From Dyadobacter sp. CY345 (GTDB lineage: Bacteria > Bacteroidota > Bacteroidia > Cytophagales > Spirosomataceae): a stretch of DNA of 64,000 nt. This document shows, piece by piece, positions 26,695 to 37,000 of this stretch (positions within the stretch are counted from its first letter, which is position 1; the number at the start of each line of letters is the position of its first letter). The translations under genes were made by a program, and so were the position numbers. The notes under the pieces are model-generated. The model saw only the letters and a list, made by a program, of their open reading frames with translations, had not been told where the DNA came from and made no database searches. The stretch is taken from NCBI RefSeq assembly GCF_021502725.1, contig NZ_JAKFFS010000006.1:62001-126000 (forward strand), in the 5' to 3' direction.

Positions 26695-28041
26695 TTAATA
26701 TCCTGGATTTTGTTCCAAAGCCTTGTCTGTCTGAAGCTGAACCGAAGGTATCGGCATCAGATATCTGTTCGGATCGGTTATGTTCAATACAGTTGCGGCA
26801 CGGCCGGTACGCACCAGATCAAACCAGCGGTGCGGTTCCAAAGCAAACTCGATCCTTCTCTCGTTTTCCACCGCCAAAAGAATTTCATCTTTCGTCGCCG
26901 CTGTGGTGGCTGTGACGCCAGCTCTGGTGCGGATTAGATTCAGATCAATAGCAGCATCGGTAAGTTTGGCCTGCTGCGCCCGCGCTTCCGCACGGATCAG
27001 ATACAATTCCGCAATACGGATCACATAGGAAGGATCAGAGCCGGGGGAACGGTAATATAGATTTCCATACCAGCGATTCTGGTTATCTTTTGCTACCAGT
27101 GTACTTCTGTTTCCACCTTTCAACGGATCATTAACCAAAGCAACAAAAGCATCATTGGGAGCCCACTGACGGGTACCGCCATTCGTTTGCGGCTGCCATT
27201 GCCCGCGGTGATCGTTTATTTCAGAAGTTCCGTTATAGAAAATTTCGAAAACAGATTCCTGTGTACCACGTGCACTGGCCGCAAAAAACGCATTGTATGG
27301 AGTCAACAGTTTATAGTTTGCAGCATCGGCAATTACTTTCGTTGCATACTCCTCAGCTTTCGCCCAATCTTTTTGGTATAAATAATAACGCGATTTCAAA
27401 GCCCATACCGTTTTGCGGGTAGCATGGTAGCGGTTAACGGTTTCAGCTAAAAGTGGCTCGGCAGCGTCAAGGTCTTTCAAAACCAGCGCATAGGTTTCTG
27501 CCTGTGTGCTGCGTTTGATACCTGAGTTGTCGGAAGGCGTTGAAGTTGGCTGCGTAATAAGCGGCACTCCGCCCCATGTTCTTGCCAGGTCAAAATAGGC
27601 CAGGGCACGTATGAAATATGCCTCGCCAACAATCGGGTTTTTCAGCGCGTCAGTCAAGGTAGGGTCCGTTACTGCCGGCACTTTTGCTATCACCTGATTC
27701 GCTCGGTTGATTGTTGCGTAAATAGCAATCCAGGCGCTGCTGATCGTAGCATTTTCTGCGCTTACTTTATGATTGATAAATTCCTGAACCTGTGATTGCG
27801 AGCCCGTCCATTGAATATTATCTCCCGATAAATAACCAATAGACTGGAATGACGTTCCGTAATAGTTTGCATTGGCAACTGCATTGTAAACTCCCCGCAA
27901 AGCAGTTTCCGCGGAAGCTTTATCGTATATGGTTTGCTCGTCGGAGATGGAAGCTTTCGGCTCAACATCCAGGAAAGAATCGCAGGATGTAAGCGAAGAT
28001 AAAGTCAGTGACAGGGCAAGTAAATAATTAATTCGTTTCAT
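26695..28041 (-). CDS. SusD/RagB-family outer-membrane lipoprotein
   Basis: A 448-residue SusD-type lipoprotein with lipobox Cys20 (SLTSC) followed by DSFLDVEPKASISD. Typical features are the TPR-like helices of the N-terminal region (GEAYFIRALAYFDLARTWGGVPL) and the C-terminal signature ENERRIEFALEPHRWFDLVRTG ahead of LMPIPSVQLQ. It caps the SusC channel and binds substrate at the cell surface. It starts 45 bases after the SusC stop and is followed at 17 bases by the DoxX-like genes, which is unusual for a pair that normally precedes glycoside hydrolases. Confidence 0.95.
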   Translation of the reverse strand: MKRINYLLALSLTLSSLTSCDSFLDVEPKASISDEQTIYDKASAETALRGVYNAVANANYYGTSFQSIGYLSGDNIQWTGSQSQVQEFINHKVSAENATISSAWIAIYATINRANQVIAKVPAVTDPTLTDALKNPIVGEAYFIRALAYFDLARTWGGVPLITQPTSTPSDNSGIKRSTQAETYALVLKDLDAAEPLLAETVNRYHATRKTVWALKSRYYLYQKDWAKAEEYATKVIADAANYKLLTPYNAFFAASARGTQESVFEIFYNGTSEINDHRGQWQPQTNGGTRQWAPNDAFVALVNDPLKGGNRSTLVAKDNQNRWYGNLYYRSPGSDPSYVIRIAELYLIRAEARAQQAKLTDAAIDLNLIRTRAGVTATTAATKDEILLAVENERRIEFALEPHRWFDLVRTGRAATVLNITDPNRYLMPIPSVQLQTDKALEQNPGY

Positions 28042-28086
28042 GATTTTTCTCTTCGTTTTGAGAATTTATGTTATTGCCTGGCCGGA

Positions 28087-31000
28087 TTACAGCGTAATAT
28101 TTAAACCCACTTGAATAGAACGAGGCTGTGGAGGCGTTCCCAAATCGATTCCTTGCTGGTTCGCAGCACTGCTCGCACTTGACTCAGGATCAAGACCTGT
28201 ATATTTTGTAAAAGTCAGCAGGTTTGCTCCCTGCAAAAACAGGCGAAGTGTTTCAATTTTTAATTTGCTGGTAAAGACCTTTGGGATCGTGTAACCAACA
28301 TTCAGCGACCGCAAACGAAGGAACGAGCCATCTTCAAGCCAGCGACTGCCGCCATCACGATAGTTATTAACGTTCACGCCATCCGGTCTTGGCACATCCG
28401 TTACGTCACCCGGCTTTTGCCATCTGTCGTTGTTGCTTGCCAGAATTACTCTTGCTGCGTCACGCGCTCCGCCGCCCTCGCCAAAGAATTTGTTATGGTT
28501 GTAAATCTTGTTTCCATACTGGTAAGCGAAGAAAACAGCACCGTCAATACCTTTATAAGTAAAGTTATTGGTAATTCCACCGAAGAATTTCGGCCATATA
28601 CTTCCGTAAACCTGGCGATCGTCAACTGTGATTTTTCCGTCTTTGTTCACATCTTCATATACCGTATTTCCTGTTTGCGGATCAACGTAAAGCTGTTTGT
28701 AAACCCAGAAAGAATAAAGCGGTGAACCCTGCTGCTGCAAAATCAAATCACGACTCCCGTAACGAAGCGGATTGTCCAGTTTTTCAATGTTATTGACATT
28801 TCTGGCGACGTTGAAATTGGTAGTCCAAGTAAAATCAGCCTTTCTGATATTGGCCGTCTGAATGCTGAATTCAAATCCTTTGTTACTGATTTCAGCTGCG
28901 TTGCTCCAATAGGTGTTGAATCCGCTGGTACCCGGCAATGCCACAGTTAGAAGTCCGTCGGAGGTGTATTTGCGGTATGCGTTCAGCTCAACTGTGATTC
29001 TCTGGTCAAATAAACCAAGGTCAACACCGACGTTGAACTGGCTTGTTTTTTCCCACTTTAAGTCAGGATTCGACAATTGTTGAGGAGCAATTCCCGGCAA
29101 ACCTTCATACGAAGAACCACCAGCCCAAAGTCCACGAGCTGCAAAATCTCCGATACCATTCTGGTTTCCGGTGATACCATAACTTGTACGCAGTTTCAGG
29201 TCGCTGATTACACGGGTATCTTTAAGAAATCCTTCCTGTTTGATACGCCATGCAGCGCCAACAGCCGGGAAATAACCCCATTTATTATCCTGCCCAAACC
29301 GTGATGACGCATCTGCACGGATACTGATATCAGCCAAATATTTACCCCCATAATTAAAATCCGCCCTCGAAAAGAATGACGTGAGTGTATTTTTACTCCA
29401 ATTCTGAGAACTGGTTGTTGTGGCTGCGGAAGAAATTTGCGTGAAAGAATTGTTTGCAAACCCACGTCCTTCTGCTGCTGTACGCGATAAAACTGAGCTT
29501 TGTAATGTGTTTCCAACAAGGATACCGAAAGTACTTTTCGCACCCAGATTTTTCCGGTATGATAACGTTTGTTCATTAATCCAGGTGGTATACTGACCGA
29601 TGCTCGAAGTTGCAAGTCCGCTTGGGCTTCCCGCGATCAGATACGTATTCCAATATTCTGATTCGTCGTAATTGTTATAATCAATACCAAAACTTGATCT
29701 GAATTTAAGATTTGGAAGAAGGTTTGCTTCAACGTATAAATTTCCGATGTATCGAAGGCTGGTAGAATTTACGTCGTAGTATTTTAATAAAAGTGTTGTA
29801 TTGTCAAAACCAGCGCGACCAACCAGTTCACCATTTTCATTTGTCGGGGAAAGATAAGTCGGTGTATGAAGTGCAGCTTGTAAAAGTCCGCCTGCTGGCC
29901 CGTCGCCTGCCCTTGCCTGGTTCCGGAACGTGCGTGAAAAAGTGTTACTTACGCCGACCGTTACTGCATCGTTTACTTTCTGGTCCAGGTTTACTTTAAA
30001 ACTCGCTCTTTGAAACGTTATCGGTTTCAGGATCGATTCCTGGCTGTTGAAACCTCCGCCGATATAGTATTTTGTTGTTTTTGTTCCACCACTGAGCGAC
30101 AGATCATAATTCTGAAGATGTGCTGTCTGAAAAACCTCACTCAGACGATCATACGTTTGCTGCTCTTCCGGTAATCCACGGCCACCTTCTGAAACCGCAC
30201 GAAATGGACGATTCGCTTCTGTCCGGTTTAGTGACGGCGTATCTTTTCCGGTATTGACCCACCATTCATTGACCAGTTGCGCATGCTCCGGGCCGGTTGT
30301 CAACTCCCAAAGCTTGGCCGCTTTTGCCCATCCTTGTGAAGTACTGAAATTGATCTTCGGTTTCTGGTCAAAATTTCCGCGTTTTGTTGTAACGATAATA
30401 ACGCCGTTCGCTCCCCGGGAACCATATAGCGCGGTTGCTTCCGCATCTTTCAGAACTTCTATACTTTCGATATCAGATGGATTAATGTCGGCTATTGGAG
30501 AAGTTGCCTTACCTCCCGTGCTGAACGTCTGATTGCTGGTGCTGTTAATAAAAACGCCGTCCAATACATAAAGAGGATCGTTGCTTGCGTTGATAGAGGT
30601 TGCGCCGCGAACACGGATGTTGATAGCCTCGCCCGGAACACCCGTGCTGCTCGAAATTTGGACACCTGCCACTTTTCCCTGCAACTGCGCATCAAAACTT
30701 CCCGTTGGTATCCCTTTTGTTTCCGAAGGATCAATTTTGGTAATCGAACCAATCAGGTTTTTACGTTCCTGCGTACCATAGCCCACAACAACAATCTCGT
30801 TGAGCAGCTTATGATCAGAAGCAAGTTCGACATTGATCGTACTTCTGTTTCCAGAGTTGATTTGTATTGTTTTGTAACCTATAAATGAGAAAGTCAGAAG
30901 TTCGTTCGGCTTGGTTAGCGTAATCTTAAAATTCCCATCAACATCCGAAACAGCCCCCTGACTTGTATTATGAATGAGGATACTTACTCCTGGCAAAGGC

Positions 31001-31179
31001 TCTTTATTTTCATCGGTTACTTTCCCGCTTACGACAATCGGTCCCGAGCCGGCAGGCTGGGCAAGCATTCGATTGGGCGACATTAGCAATAACAAACCCA
31101 CAGCAATGGCAGCTATGATTTTGTTCAATACAAGGCTCCTGTAAAAACGAGACCTTGACTCATTAGTAATAAAATACAT
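28087..31179 (-). CDS. SusC/RagA-family TonB-linked outer-membrane protein (sulfur-linked)
   Basis: A 1030-residue SusC-type transporter. A signal region is followed by a carboxypeptidase-regulatory-like domain (about 48-135, VSGKVTDENKEPLPGVSILI), a TonB-box-like EIVVVGYGTQ, a plug with DPLYVLDGVFI and ALYGSRGANGVIIVTTKRG, and a long barrel. No STN domain is present, so signalling through a FecI/FecR pair is not expected, although a sigma gene lies divergently upstream. It is the first gene of the six-gene operon ending with soxC. A hairpin lies in its 5' leader (31217-31264). Confidence 0.95.
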   Translation of the reverse strand: MYFITNESRSRFYRSLVLNKIIAAIAVGLLLLMSPNRMLAQPAGSGPIVVSGKVTDENKEPLPGVSILIHNTSQGAVSDVDGNFKITLTKPNELLTFSFIGYKTIQINSGNRSTINVELASDHKLLNEIVVVGYGTQERKNLIGSITKIDPSETKGIPTGSFDAQLQGKVAGVQISSSTGVPGEAINIRVRGATSINASNDPLYVLDGVFINSTSNQTFSTGGKATSPIADINPSDIESIEVLKDAEATALYGSRGANGVIIVTTKRGNFDQKPKINFSTSQGWAKAAKLWELTTGPEHAQLVNEWWVNTGKDTPSLNRTEANRPFRAVSEGGRGLPEEQQTYDRLSEVFQTAHLQNYDLSLSGGTKTTKYYIGGGFNSQESILKPITFQRASFKVNLDQKVNDAVTVGVSNTFSRTFRNQARAGDGPAGGLLQAALHTPTYLSPTNENGELVGRAGFDNTTLLLKYYDVNSTSLRYIGNLYVEANLLPNLKFRSSFGIDYNNYDESEYWNTYLIAGSPSGLATSSIGQYTTWINEQTLSYRKNLGAKSTFGILVGNTLQSSVLSRTAAEGRGFANNSFTQISSAATTTSSQNWSKNTLTSFFSRADFNYGGKYLADISIRADASSRFGQDNKWGYFPAVGAAWRIKQEGFLKDTRVISDLKLRTSYGITGNQNGIGDFAARGLWAGGSSYEGLPGIAPQQLSNPDLKWEKTSQFNVGVDLGLFDQRITVELNAYRKYTSDGLLTVALPGTSGFNTYWSNAAEISNKGFEFSIQTANIRKADFTWTTNFNVARNVNNIEKLDNPLRYGSRDLILQQQGSPLYSFWVYKQLYVDPQTGNTVYEDVNKDGKITVDDRQVYGSIWPKFFGGITNNFTYKGIDGAVFFAYQYGNKIYNHNKFFGEGGGARDAARVILASNNDRWQKPGDVTDVPRPDGVNVNNYRDGGSRWLEDGSFLRLRSLNVGYTIPKVFTSKLKIETLRLFLQGANLLTFTKYTGLDPESSASSAANQQGIDLGTPPQPRSIQVGLNITL

Positions 31180-31216
31180 ACATTTGATCGATTTAATTTA
31201 GACGATTGAATCTCCT

Positions 31217-31264
31217 CCGCTCTGCCTGATTCGATGTACCAGATCGAATTATTTGGCAGGGCGG
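31217..31264 (-). promoter_or_regulatory. Two-step hairpin in the 5' leader of the Sus/Sox operon
   Basis: CCGCTCTGCC (31217-31226) pairs with GGCAGGGCGG (31255-31264), one wobble, and inside it ATTCGAT (31229-31235) pairs with ATCGAAT (31243-31249). It lies 37 bases before the SusC start codon. On the minus strand no T-run follows, so it is not a simple terminator there; on the plus strand TTTCTTTTT follows. Confidence 0.5.
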
Positions 31265-31936
31265 TTTCTTTTTACGCGTGTTTGTTTAAATTATCATCTC
31301 TTTCCTAATTGATTTAATCTTTAAATTATACTACCAGAAAACCCCCTACCTCTTACGCATAACAATATACGCACCCGATCGAGAGATGATCAGGCTAGGG
31401 CAAATTTATTGTCCAGTCAGAATACTGACTGGCAGGTCCAGAAAAATAGTGGGTTACGGTAAGTGATTTAGCTGCAACAACAGCCAATAAAACTTAAACT
31501 GGTATGCATAATTTTCGAAGAAAATTTTGAAATAGTGAGTACAGATCCTGATTTCATAACAACTATGATTTGAATGATTTGTCTCCTTACCAATAGGTGG
31601 ATTATGAGTAAAGATTAATAGTATACAAAATTGATAGACAAAGTAAATTAATAAAAATTTATCATACAAGTGTTTTGATAATTAATTGAGATCATTAAAG
31701 TAAAATTGAACATTTGATGCATGAAGACAAGTATAAATGCAGTCAAGTATACTTCATTACGTGAATGTTAAGAAAACCAAGTAAGATAAAAAATCACTCG
31801 ATTAGGTATAAATAATAGTGTTATATTTACTTAATCTATAAATAATTTTATTATTACTATAAGTTTATTTTACCTTTGTTATTGAAATTTTTAATATAAA
31901 TTCGGTTAAAATAACCTCATTACAACGTTTTGAAAA
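31265..31936. other. Divergent intergenic region between sulfur operon and sigma factor
   Basis: About 670 bases of very AT-rich DNA. It should hold promoters for both directions. A 71-codon minus-strand ORF (31454-31669) has composition typical of AT-rich noise and was not called. TACCTTTG near 31871 is reported separately. Confidence 0.45.
31871..31878 (+). promoter_or_regulatory. -7 element upstream of the ECF sigma gene
   Basis: TACCTTTG matches the Bacteroidota -7 consensus TAnnTTTG exactly and lies 58 bases before the sigma factor ATG. The -33 region is AT-rich but lacks a clear TTTG. Confidence 0.45.
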
Positions 31937-32524
31937 ATGTCGTACCTGGCTCCTGACATAGATGAAAATGATATGTTGCAGCAAGTCGCTCACGGCGATG
32001 AAAGGGCTTTCAGACGGTTGTTCAACAAATACCATCACAAGCTTGGATCACATATCTACCGGATTACGAAGTCGCATGAACTGGCTGAAGAAATAGTTCA
32101 GGATGTCTTTTTAAAGATATGGACAAACAGGGCTTCGCTTTCCGATACTGTCAATTTCCAGGCTTATCTTTTTGTTATCTCAAAAAATCACGCGCTTAAT
32201 TGTTTGAAGCGAATCGCCAATGAAAAGGCTTTAACGACAAACCTCGATGATATTATTTTCGAAACACAATTCGAAGAGGTTACCGAAGATAGTGAGCGCT
32301 ATCTTCTTGTCGACGAAGCAATTGACCACCTACCGCCACAACAGCGGCTCGTTTATTTGATGAGCCGGCACGAGCGACTACAATATGCAGAAATCGCAGA
32401 CCGCCTGAGCCTGTCTCGTGAGACAGTAAAAAAATATCTTCAGATTTCCACAGAATCAATAACCTGCTACATCCGTAAAAAGCTGATTGTCAGCGCAATT
32501 ATTTTTATATCCAATTTTATTTAA
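31937..32524 (+). CDS. ECF RNA polymerase sigma factor (SusCD/FecI type)
   Basis: A 195-residue sigma-70 ECF factor. Region 2 contains DERAFRRLFNKYHHKLGSHIY and ELAEEIVQDVFLKIW (about 22-67); region 4 contains LPPQQRLVYLMSRHERLQYAEIADRLSLSRETVKKYL (about 134-172). It begins a block with an anti-sigma FecR gene 93 bases downstream and an STN-bearing SusC, the normal arrangement for substrate-triggered transcription of a polysaccharide locus. Its likely targets are the SusCD pair and perhaps the GH92 and GH125 genes. Confidence 0.94.
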   Translation: MSYLAPDIDENDMLQQVAHGDERAFRRLFNKYHHKLGSHIYRITKSHELAEEIVQDVFLKIWTNRASLSDTVNFQAYLFVISKNHALNCLKRIANEKALTTNLDDIIFETQFEEVTEDSERYLLVDEAIDHLPPQQRLVYLMSRHERLQYAEIADRLSLSRETVKKYLQISTESITCYIRKKLIVSAIIFISNFI

Positions 32525-32617
32525 AAATAATTACATTTCAATACCCCCTTTTTTAACAATTTTTCTGTCTTAGATACAAACGAAAGAATTATACTATCCG
32601 GAAATGATTGTTATGTT

Positions 32618-33811
32618 ATGAATGAATTTTCTACCCGACTGGCTTATCTTTTTTACCGGTATTATTCCGGCGAGGCTACTGCCGATGAAACCGCGGAATT
32701 GATGTCGCTTGCAAGAGCGGCAAAAAACGATCCGGAAATGGCTGCGTTGCTTGAAGAGTTTTGGGAAAAATCAGATCATAACGAATCCTTTTTTTCGAAA
32801 GAAGAAAGTGATAAAATATTTAACTCGATTGTCAGATCGGACGCAATTGTGGATCAGGATATTGACCCTCCGGTTCTGAACACTTTTTACTGGTGGCGTT
32901 ACGCGGCTGCGGCAATTATAGTACTTTTTGGATTTGGTACTTTTTACAAATTTCAATCAAAATCTACCAAACCATCCGTGGCAAATGTCAAGCCACCGGT
33001 AACCGATTTTGCGCCTGGTGGTAACCGCGCCTTACTTACTCTTGCGGACGGCTCGACCATCGTCCTGGACAGTGCGGCAAATGGAGTCCTGGCTAAACAA
33101 GGCAGTACAGAAGTCCGTAAGAAAGAAAATGGCCAGCTGGTCTACAATGCTTCAAATCCAGATAACGTTCAGCCTCTCAACCAGATGAACATGCTTTCGA
33201 CACCGAAAGGCGGGCAGTATGAAATTGTTTTGCCTGATGGAAGTAAGGTTTGGCTTAATTCTTCCTCGTCTATCAAATTCCCGGCTATCTTTTCGAAGAA
33301 TGAAAGGAAGGTTGAAGTTACCGGCGAAGTATATTTCGAAGTGGTTAAAGATAAAACAAGGCCTTTCAAGGTCTCTTTTCTGGAAAACGAAATTGAAGTA
33401 TTGGGTACGAGTTTCAATGTAATGGCATACACGGATGAAGTTTCCTCTAAAACAACACTCGTCGAAGGATCTGTTTCATTAAAAAATAATCGAAGCCAGA
33501 CGCGTTTAAATCCTGGCCAGCAAGCATCTGTTGAGACTTCCGGTAAAATAAGCAGAAAAGAAGTAGATGTTGACGAGGCCATTGCATGGAAAAAAGGCCA
33601 GTTCTATTTCCGAGATGCTAGTATCGAAGAAGTAATGAAAAAAGCAGCCCGCTGGTATGACATCGACATTGAATATCAGGGCAAAATTCCCGTACGACAA
33701 TTTACCGGAAAGGTTTCCATGGATGTAAATATTTCTGAATTGCTGCACATGCTCAAATACGCTGGAGTGAATTGTAAAATTGAAAATAAAAAAATAATCA
33801 TCTCTTCCTGA
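32618..33811 (+). CDS. FecR-family anti-sigma factor
   Basis: A 397-residue FecR protein. The cytoplasmic N-terminus (about 1-88) binds the sigma factor, one membrane helix follows (about 92-110, YAAAAIIVLFGFGTF), and the periplasmic part holds the FecR domain with LPDGSKVWLNSSSSIKFP and VTGEVYFEV, then the C-terminal DUF4974 segment (FYFRDASIEEVMKKAARWYDI). This last segment resembles an STN fold and contacts the N-terminal domain of the cognate SusC. The length is normal for the family. It sits between the sigma gene and the SusC gene. Confidence 0.95.
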   Translation: MNEFSTRLAYLFYRYYSGEATADETAELMSLARAAKNDPEMAALLEEFWEKSDHNESFFSKEESDKIFNSIVRSDAIVDQDIDPPVLNTFYWWRYAAAAIIVLFGFGTFYKFQSKSTKPSVANVKPPVTDFAPGGNRALLTLADGSTIVLDSAANGVLAKQGSTEVRKKENGQLVYNASNPDNVQPLNQMNMLSTPKGGQYEIVLPDGSKVWLNSSSSIKFPAIFSKNERKVEVTGEVYFEVVKDKTRPFKVSFLENEIEVLGTSFNVMAYTDEVSSKTTLVEGSVSLKNNRSQTRLNPGQQASVETSGKISRKEVDVDEAIAWKKGQFYFRDASIEEVMKKAARWYDIDIEYQGKIPVRQFTGKVSMDVNISELLHMLKYAGVNCKIENKKIIISS

Positions 33812-33925
33812 ACCTTTAATCGTATATAGAACTACGTTAAAATTTTATTCTAAATTCCTTAACCGCCGGACTATGAAATTCACTTCAAAACCACCAACAT
33901 GACTACACTGGGTTTGAAAATAAAA

Positions 33926-33954
33926 CAGGGAAAATGCTGCGAACATTTCCCCTG
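33926..33954 (+). promoter_or_regulatory. Hairpin in the leader of the glycan-type SusC gene
   Basis: CAGGGAAAATG and CATTTCCCCTG pair with one mismatch around CTGCGAA, 73 bases before the SusC ATG. No T-run follows, so it may be a leader structure or a weak terminator after fecR. The rest of 33812-34027 shows no gene. Confidence 0.4.
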
Positions 33955-34027
33955 AATAAACTCAGGCTCAACAACCAAAAGCGCTATTCAGAGAGCAATT
34001 ATTATTTTACCTAAATCTTACAAATAT

Positions 34028-37000
34028 ATGAAAATAAAATTTTTACTCCGGCGTGGCAAATCTTACCGGTTGGCCATACCAGCTAAACTATTATTGACAA
34101 TGAAACTGGTAACGTTACTGCTCATGGCAACGTTGTCGCAAGTGACTGCAATCGGGTATAGTCAGAAAATTTCACTGGATAAAAGAAATGTTTCAGTAGA
34201 AGCAGCCTTTAAAGCCATCGAGAGCCAAACCGATTATCTTTTCTTGTACGATAAATTAGATTTGCCAACTTCCAGCCTTGTTTCTGTGCGCATCAAAGAT
34301 GCAACGATCGACCAGACTTTGAATCAGCTTTTTAAAGATTTACCTCTTTCTTACAAAATTTTCAAGAAGAATATTGTAATCAAGAAAGAAGTAAAAACGA
34401 AGGAAGAATCGGTCATCACGCCAGCAGAAAAACCTTCTTTCCTGCAAGCATTGTCAGGAAAAGTAATTGATGAAAAAGGTGAAGGTTTGCCTGGTGTTAA
34501 TATTGTCATCAAAGGAACATCCAAAGGTGCAACATCGAACACATCCGGAGAATATCAAATTGACATTACTGATAAAGGTACCATCCTGGTGTTTTCATTT
34601 GTGGGTTATCTGACTCAGGAACTGGAAGTTGGGAGCAGAACAACGCTGGATGTTACACTTAAAGTTGATGACAAAGCATTGGAAGAAGTGGTAGTTGTCG
34701 GATACGGAACACAGAGAAAAAGTGATCTGACAGGTGCTATATCATCGATCAAAGCAGAAGACTTAAAAAAATTGCCGACAACTTCTTTTGATCAGGCGAT
34801 CCAGGGACGCGCTGCCGGAGTTCAGGTTACGCAGGCATCTTCTGCGCCTGGCGGACGGGTTTCGATCAGGATCCGTGGTGGAAATTCTTTGAGCAGCGGA
34901 AATGAACCACTTTATGTAATTGACGGATACCCGATTACGGCCGGAGGAACTGCCGGAGGAAACGGAGCCGGGCAAAATCCGCTGGCTTCGATCAATCCGA
35001 GTGATATCGCTTCGATGGAGATTCTAAAAGATGCTTCGGCCACTGCTATTTACGGCTCACGTGGAGCAAATGGAGTGGTATTGGTAACGACAAAACGCGG
35101 AAAAGCCGGAAAAACTTCGGTGACTTATGACGGCTATTATGGTGTCCAGAAAGTAATTAAAAAACTGGACATGATGAACGCCAGAGAGTTTGCAACGCTT
35201 GTAAATGAAGCACGGGTAAACGATGGTGTTGCTACGCCTGTTTTCCCAAACCCTGCCGACCTTTACAATTTTCCTGATCCGGCGACAATGGGCGAAGGTG
35301 TTGATTATCAAGATGAAATATTCCGTTCGGCGGCAATTCAAAACCACACGATTAATATTTCCGGTGGTAATGACAATACCAAAATTGCTGTATCGGGAAG
35401 TTACTTTGATCAGAAAGGCGTACTGATCGGTTCCGATTTCAAACGGGCTTCGATCCGGGCCAATATTGATACCAAGCTGAGCAAAAATATCATGTTCAGC
35501 ACAAACCTTACAGGAAGCAAAGTATGGGGAAATAACGGACGTTCGGAAGGCGATGGCGGAGGAAATGCAAACACAGTTAACGCTGCTTTGATCATGCCTC
35601 CGACAGTGCCCATATTCCAGAAAGACGGGACGTATACCAGGCTAAACCCGACACCGGGAGGATCGACGGTACATAATCCAGTTCCGATTGTTTTGTTTAA
35701 CAAGGACTTCCAGAATGTTGACCGGTTGATGGGAACGATGGCATTTACCTGGAATATCATCAGCGATCTTTCTCTTAGAGTTTCAGTAGGTACTGATATG
35801 TCCAACGCCAACCGCGAAACTTATGAACCCCGTGAAACTGTTAACGGCTACAACGCAAACGGCAGAGCTGGTCAGGCTAACCGCCGTTCTATGTCCTATT
35901 TGAACGAAAATATTCTTACTTACAACAAGGAAATAAACAAACATTTATTCAATGTTGTAGCGGGATACACGCGCCAGATGGATCGTGATCAGCAGTTCAG
36001 TGCTTCTTCAAGCAACTTCTTGACCGATTTATATGGAGCCGATAAACTTGATGCCGGTGCTGTATTTACAAGTCCAGTTTCCTGGAAAAATCAAAGTCAG
36101 CTGGTTTCTTATCTTGGACGAATCAACTATACCTACAACAACAAATATCTGCTTTCGTTGACAGGTCGTTCGGATGGAAGCTCGAAATTTGGGGCAAATA
36201 ACAAATGGGCGTTTTTCCCCTCCGTTGCTGTCGGTTATAAATTGTCGGAAGAATCTTTCATTCAATCCATTGATGCGATCAGCAATTTAAAAGTCCGTGC
36301 GAGTTATGGAAAAACAGGTAACCAGAACATCTCAAACTATCAGTCGCTAGCACGTTTAGGTGTTTACAATTATGACCTGAGCGGCGCGCTGGTTTCAGGT
36401 CTGGCACCGAATAACATCGCCAATCCGGATCTTCGCTGGGAAACAACCGCAACGACAGATATTGGGATAGACCTTGATCTTTTTGGTAATCGCCTGAATT
36501 TTGTTGCTGATTATTATTACAAGAAAACGACGGATCTACTTTGGAATGTTAGTGTTCCGCAGACTTCAGGTTTCGGTTCAATTTTCAGAAATATTGGAAG
36601 TCTTCAGAACAAAGGCCTTGAACTGAGCATCGGCGGAGAAATTTTTGTGAAAGATTTCAAATGGAGCTCGAATGCAAACTGGTCTATGAACCGTAACAAA
36701 GTGCTTGATATTCCAGGTTACACTCCATCCACACAAAGTGAAATCTCAGGCCATTTAAAAATTAACGGAAGCTGGCTTGAACCGGGTTTACCTGTTGGTG
36801 TTTGGAATTTGCTTCAATACGATGGTGTTTTCCAAAACCAGGAGCAATTTGACGCAGGGCCTCGTTCTGCTGCAAATGACAAACTTGGAGATGCTCGTTT
36901 CATTGATAAAAATGGAAATGGCTCGATTAATCTGGCTGAAGACCGCATGATCGTTGGTGATCCAAATCCTGATTTTATCTACGGCTGGTCAAATAATTTT

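Noticed and set aside
31454-31669. 71-codon minus-strand ORF in an AT-rich gap
   Set aside because: Composition is that of AT-rich noise, no domain or signal, no neighbours to support it.
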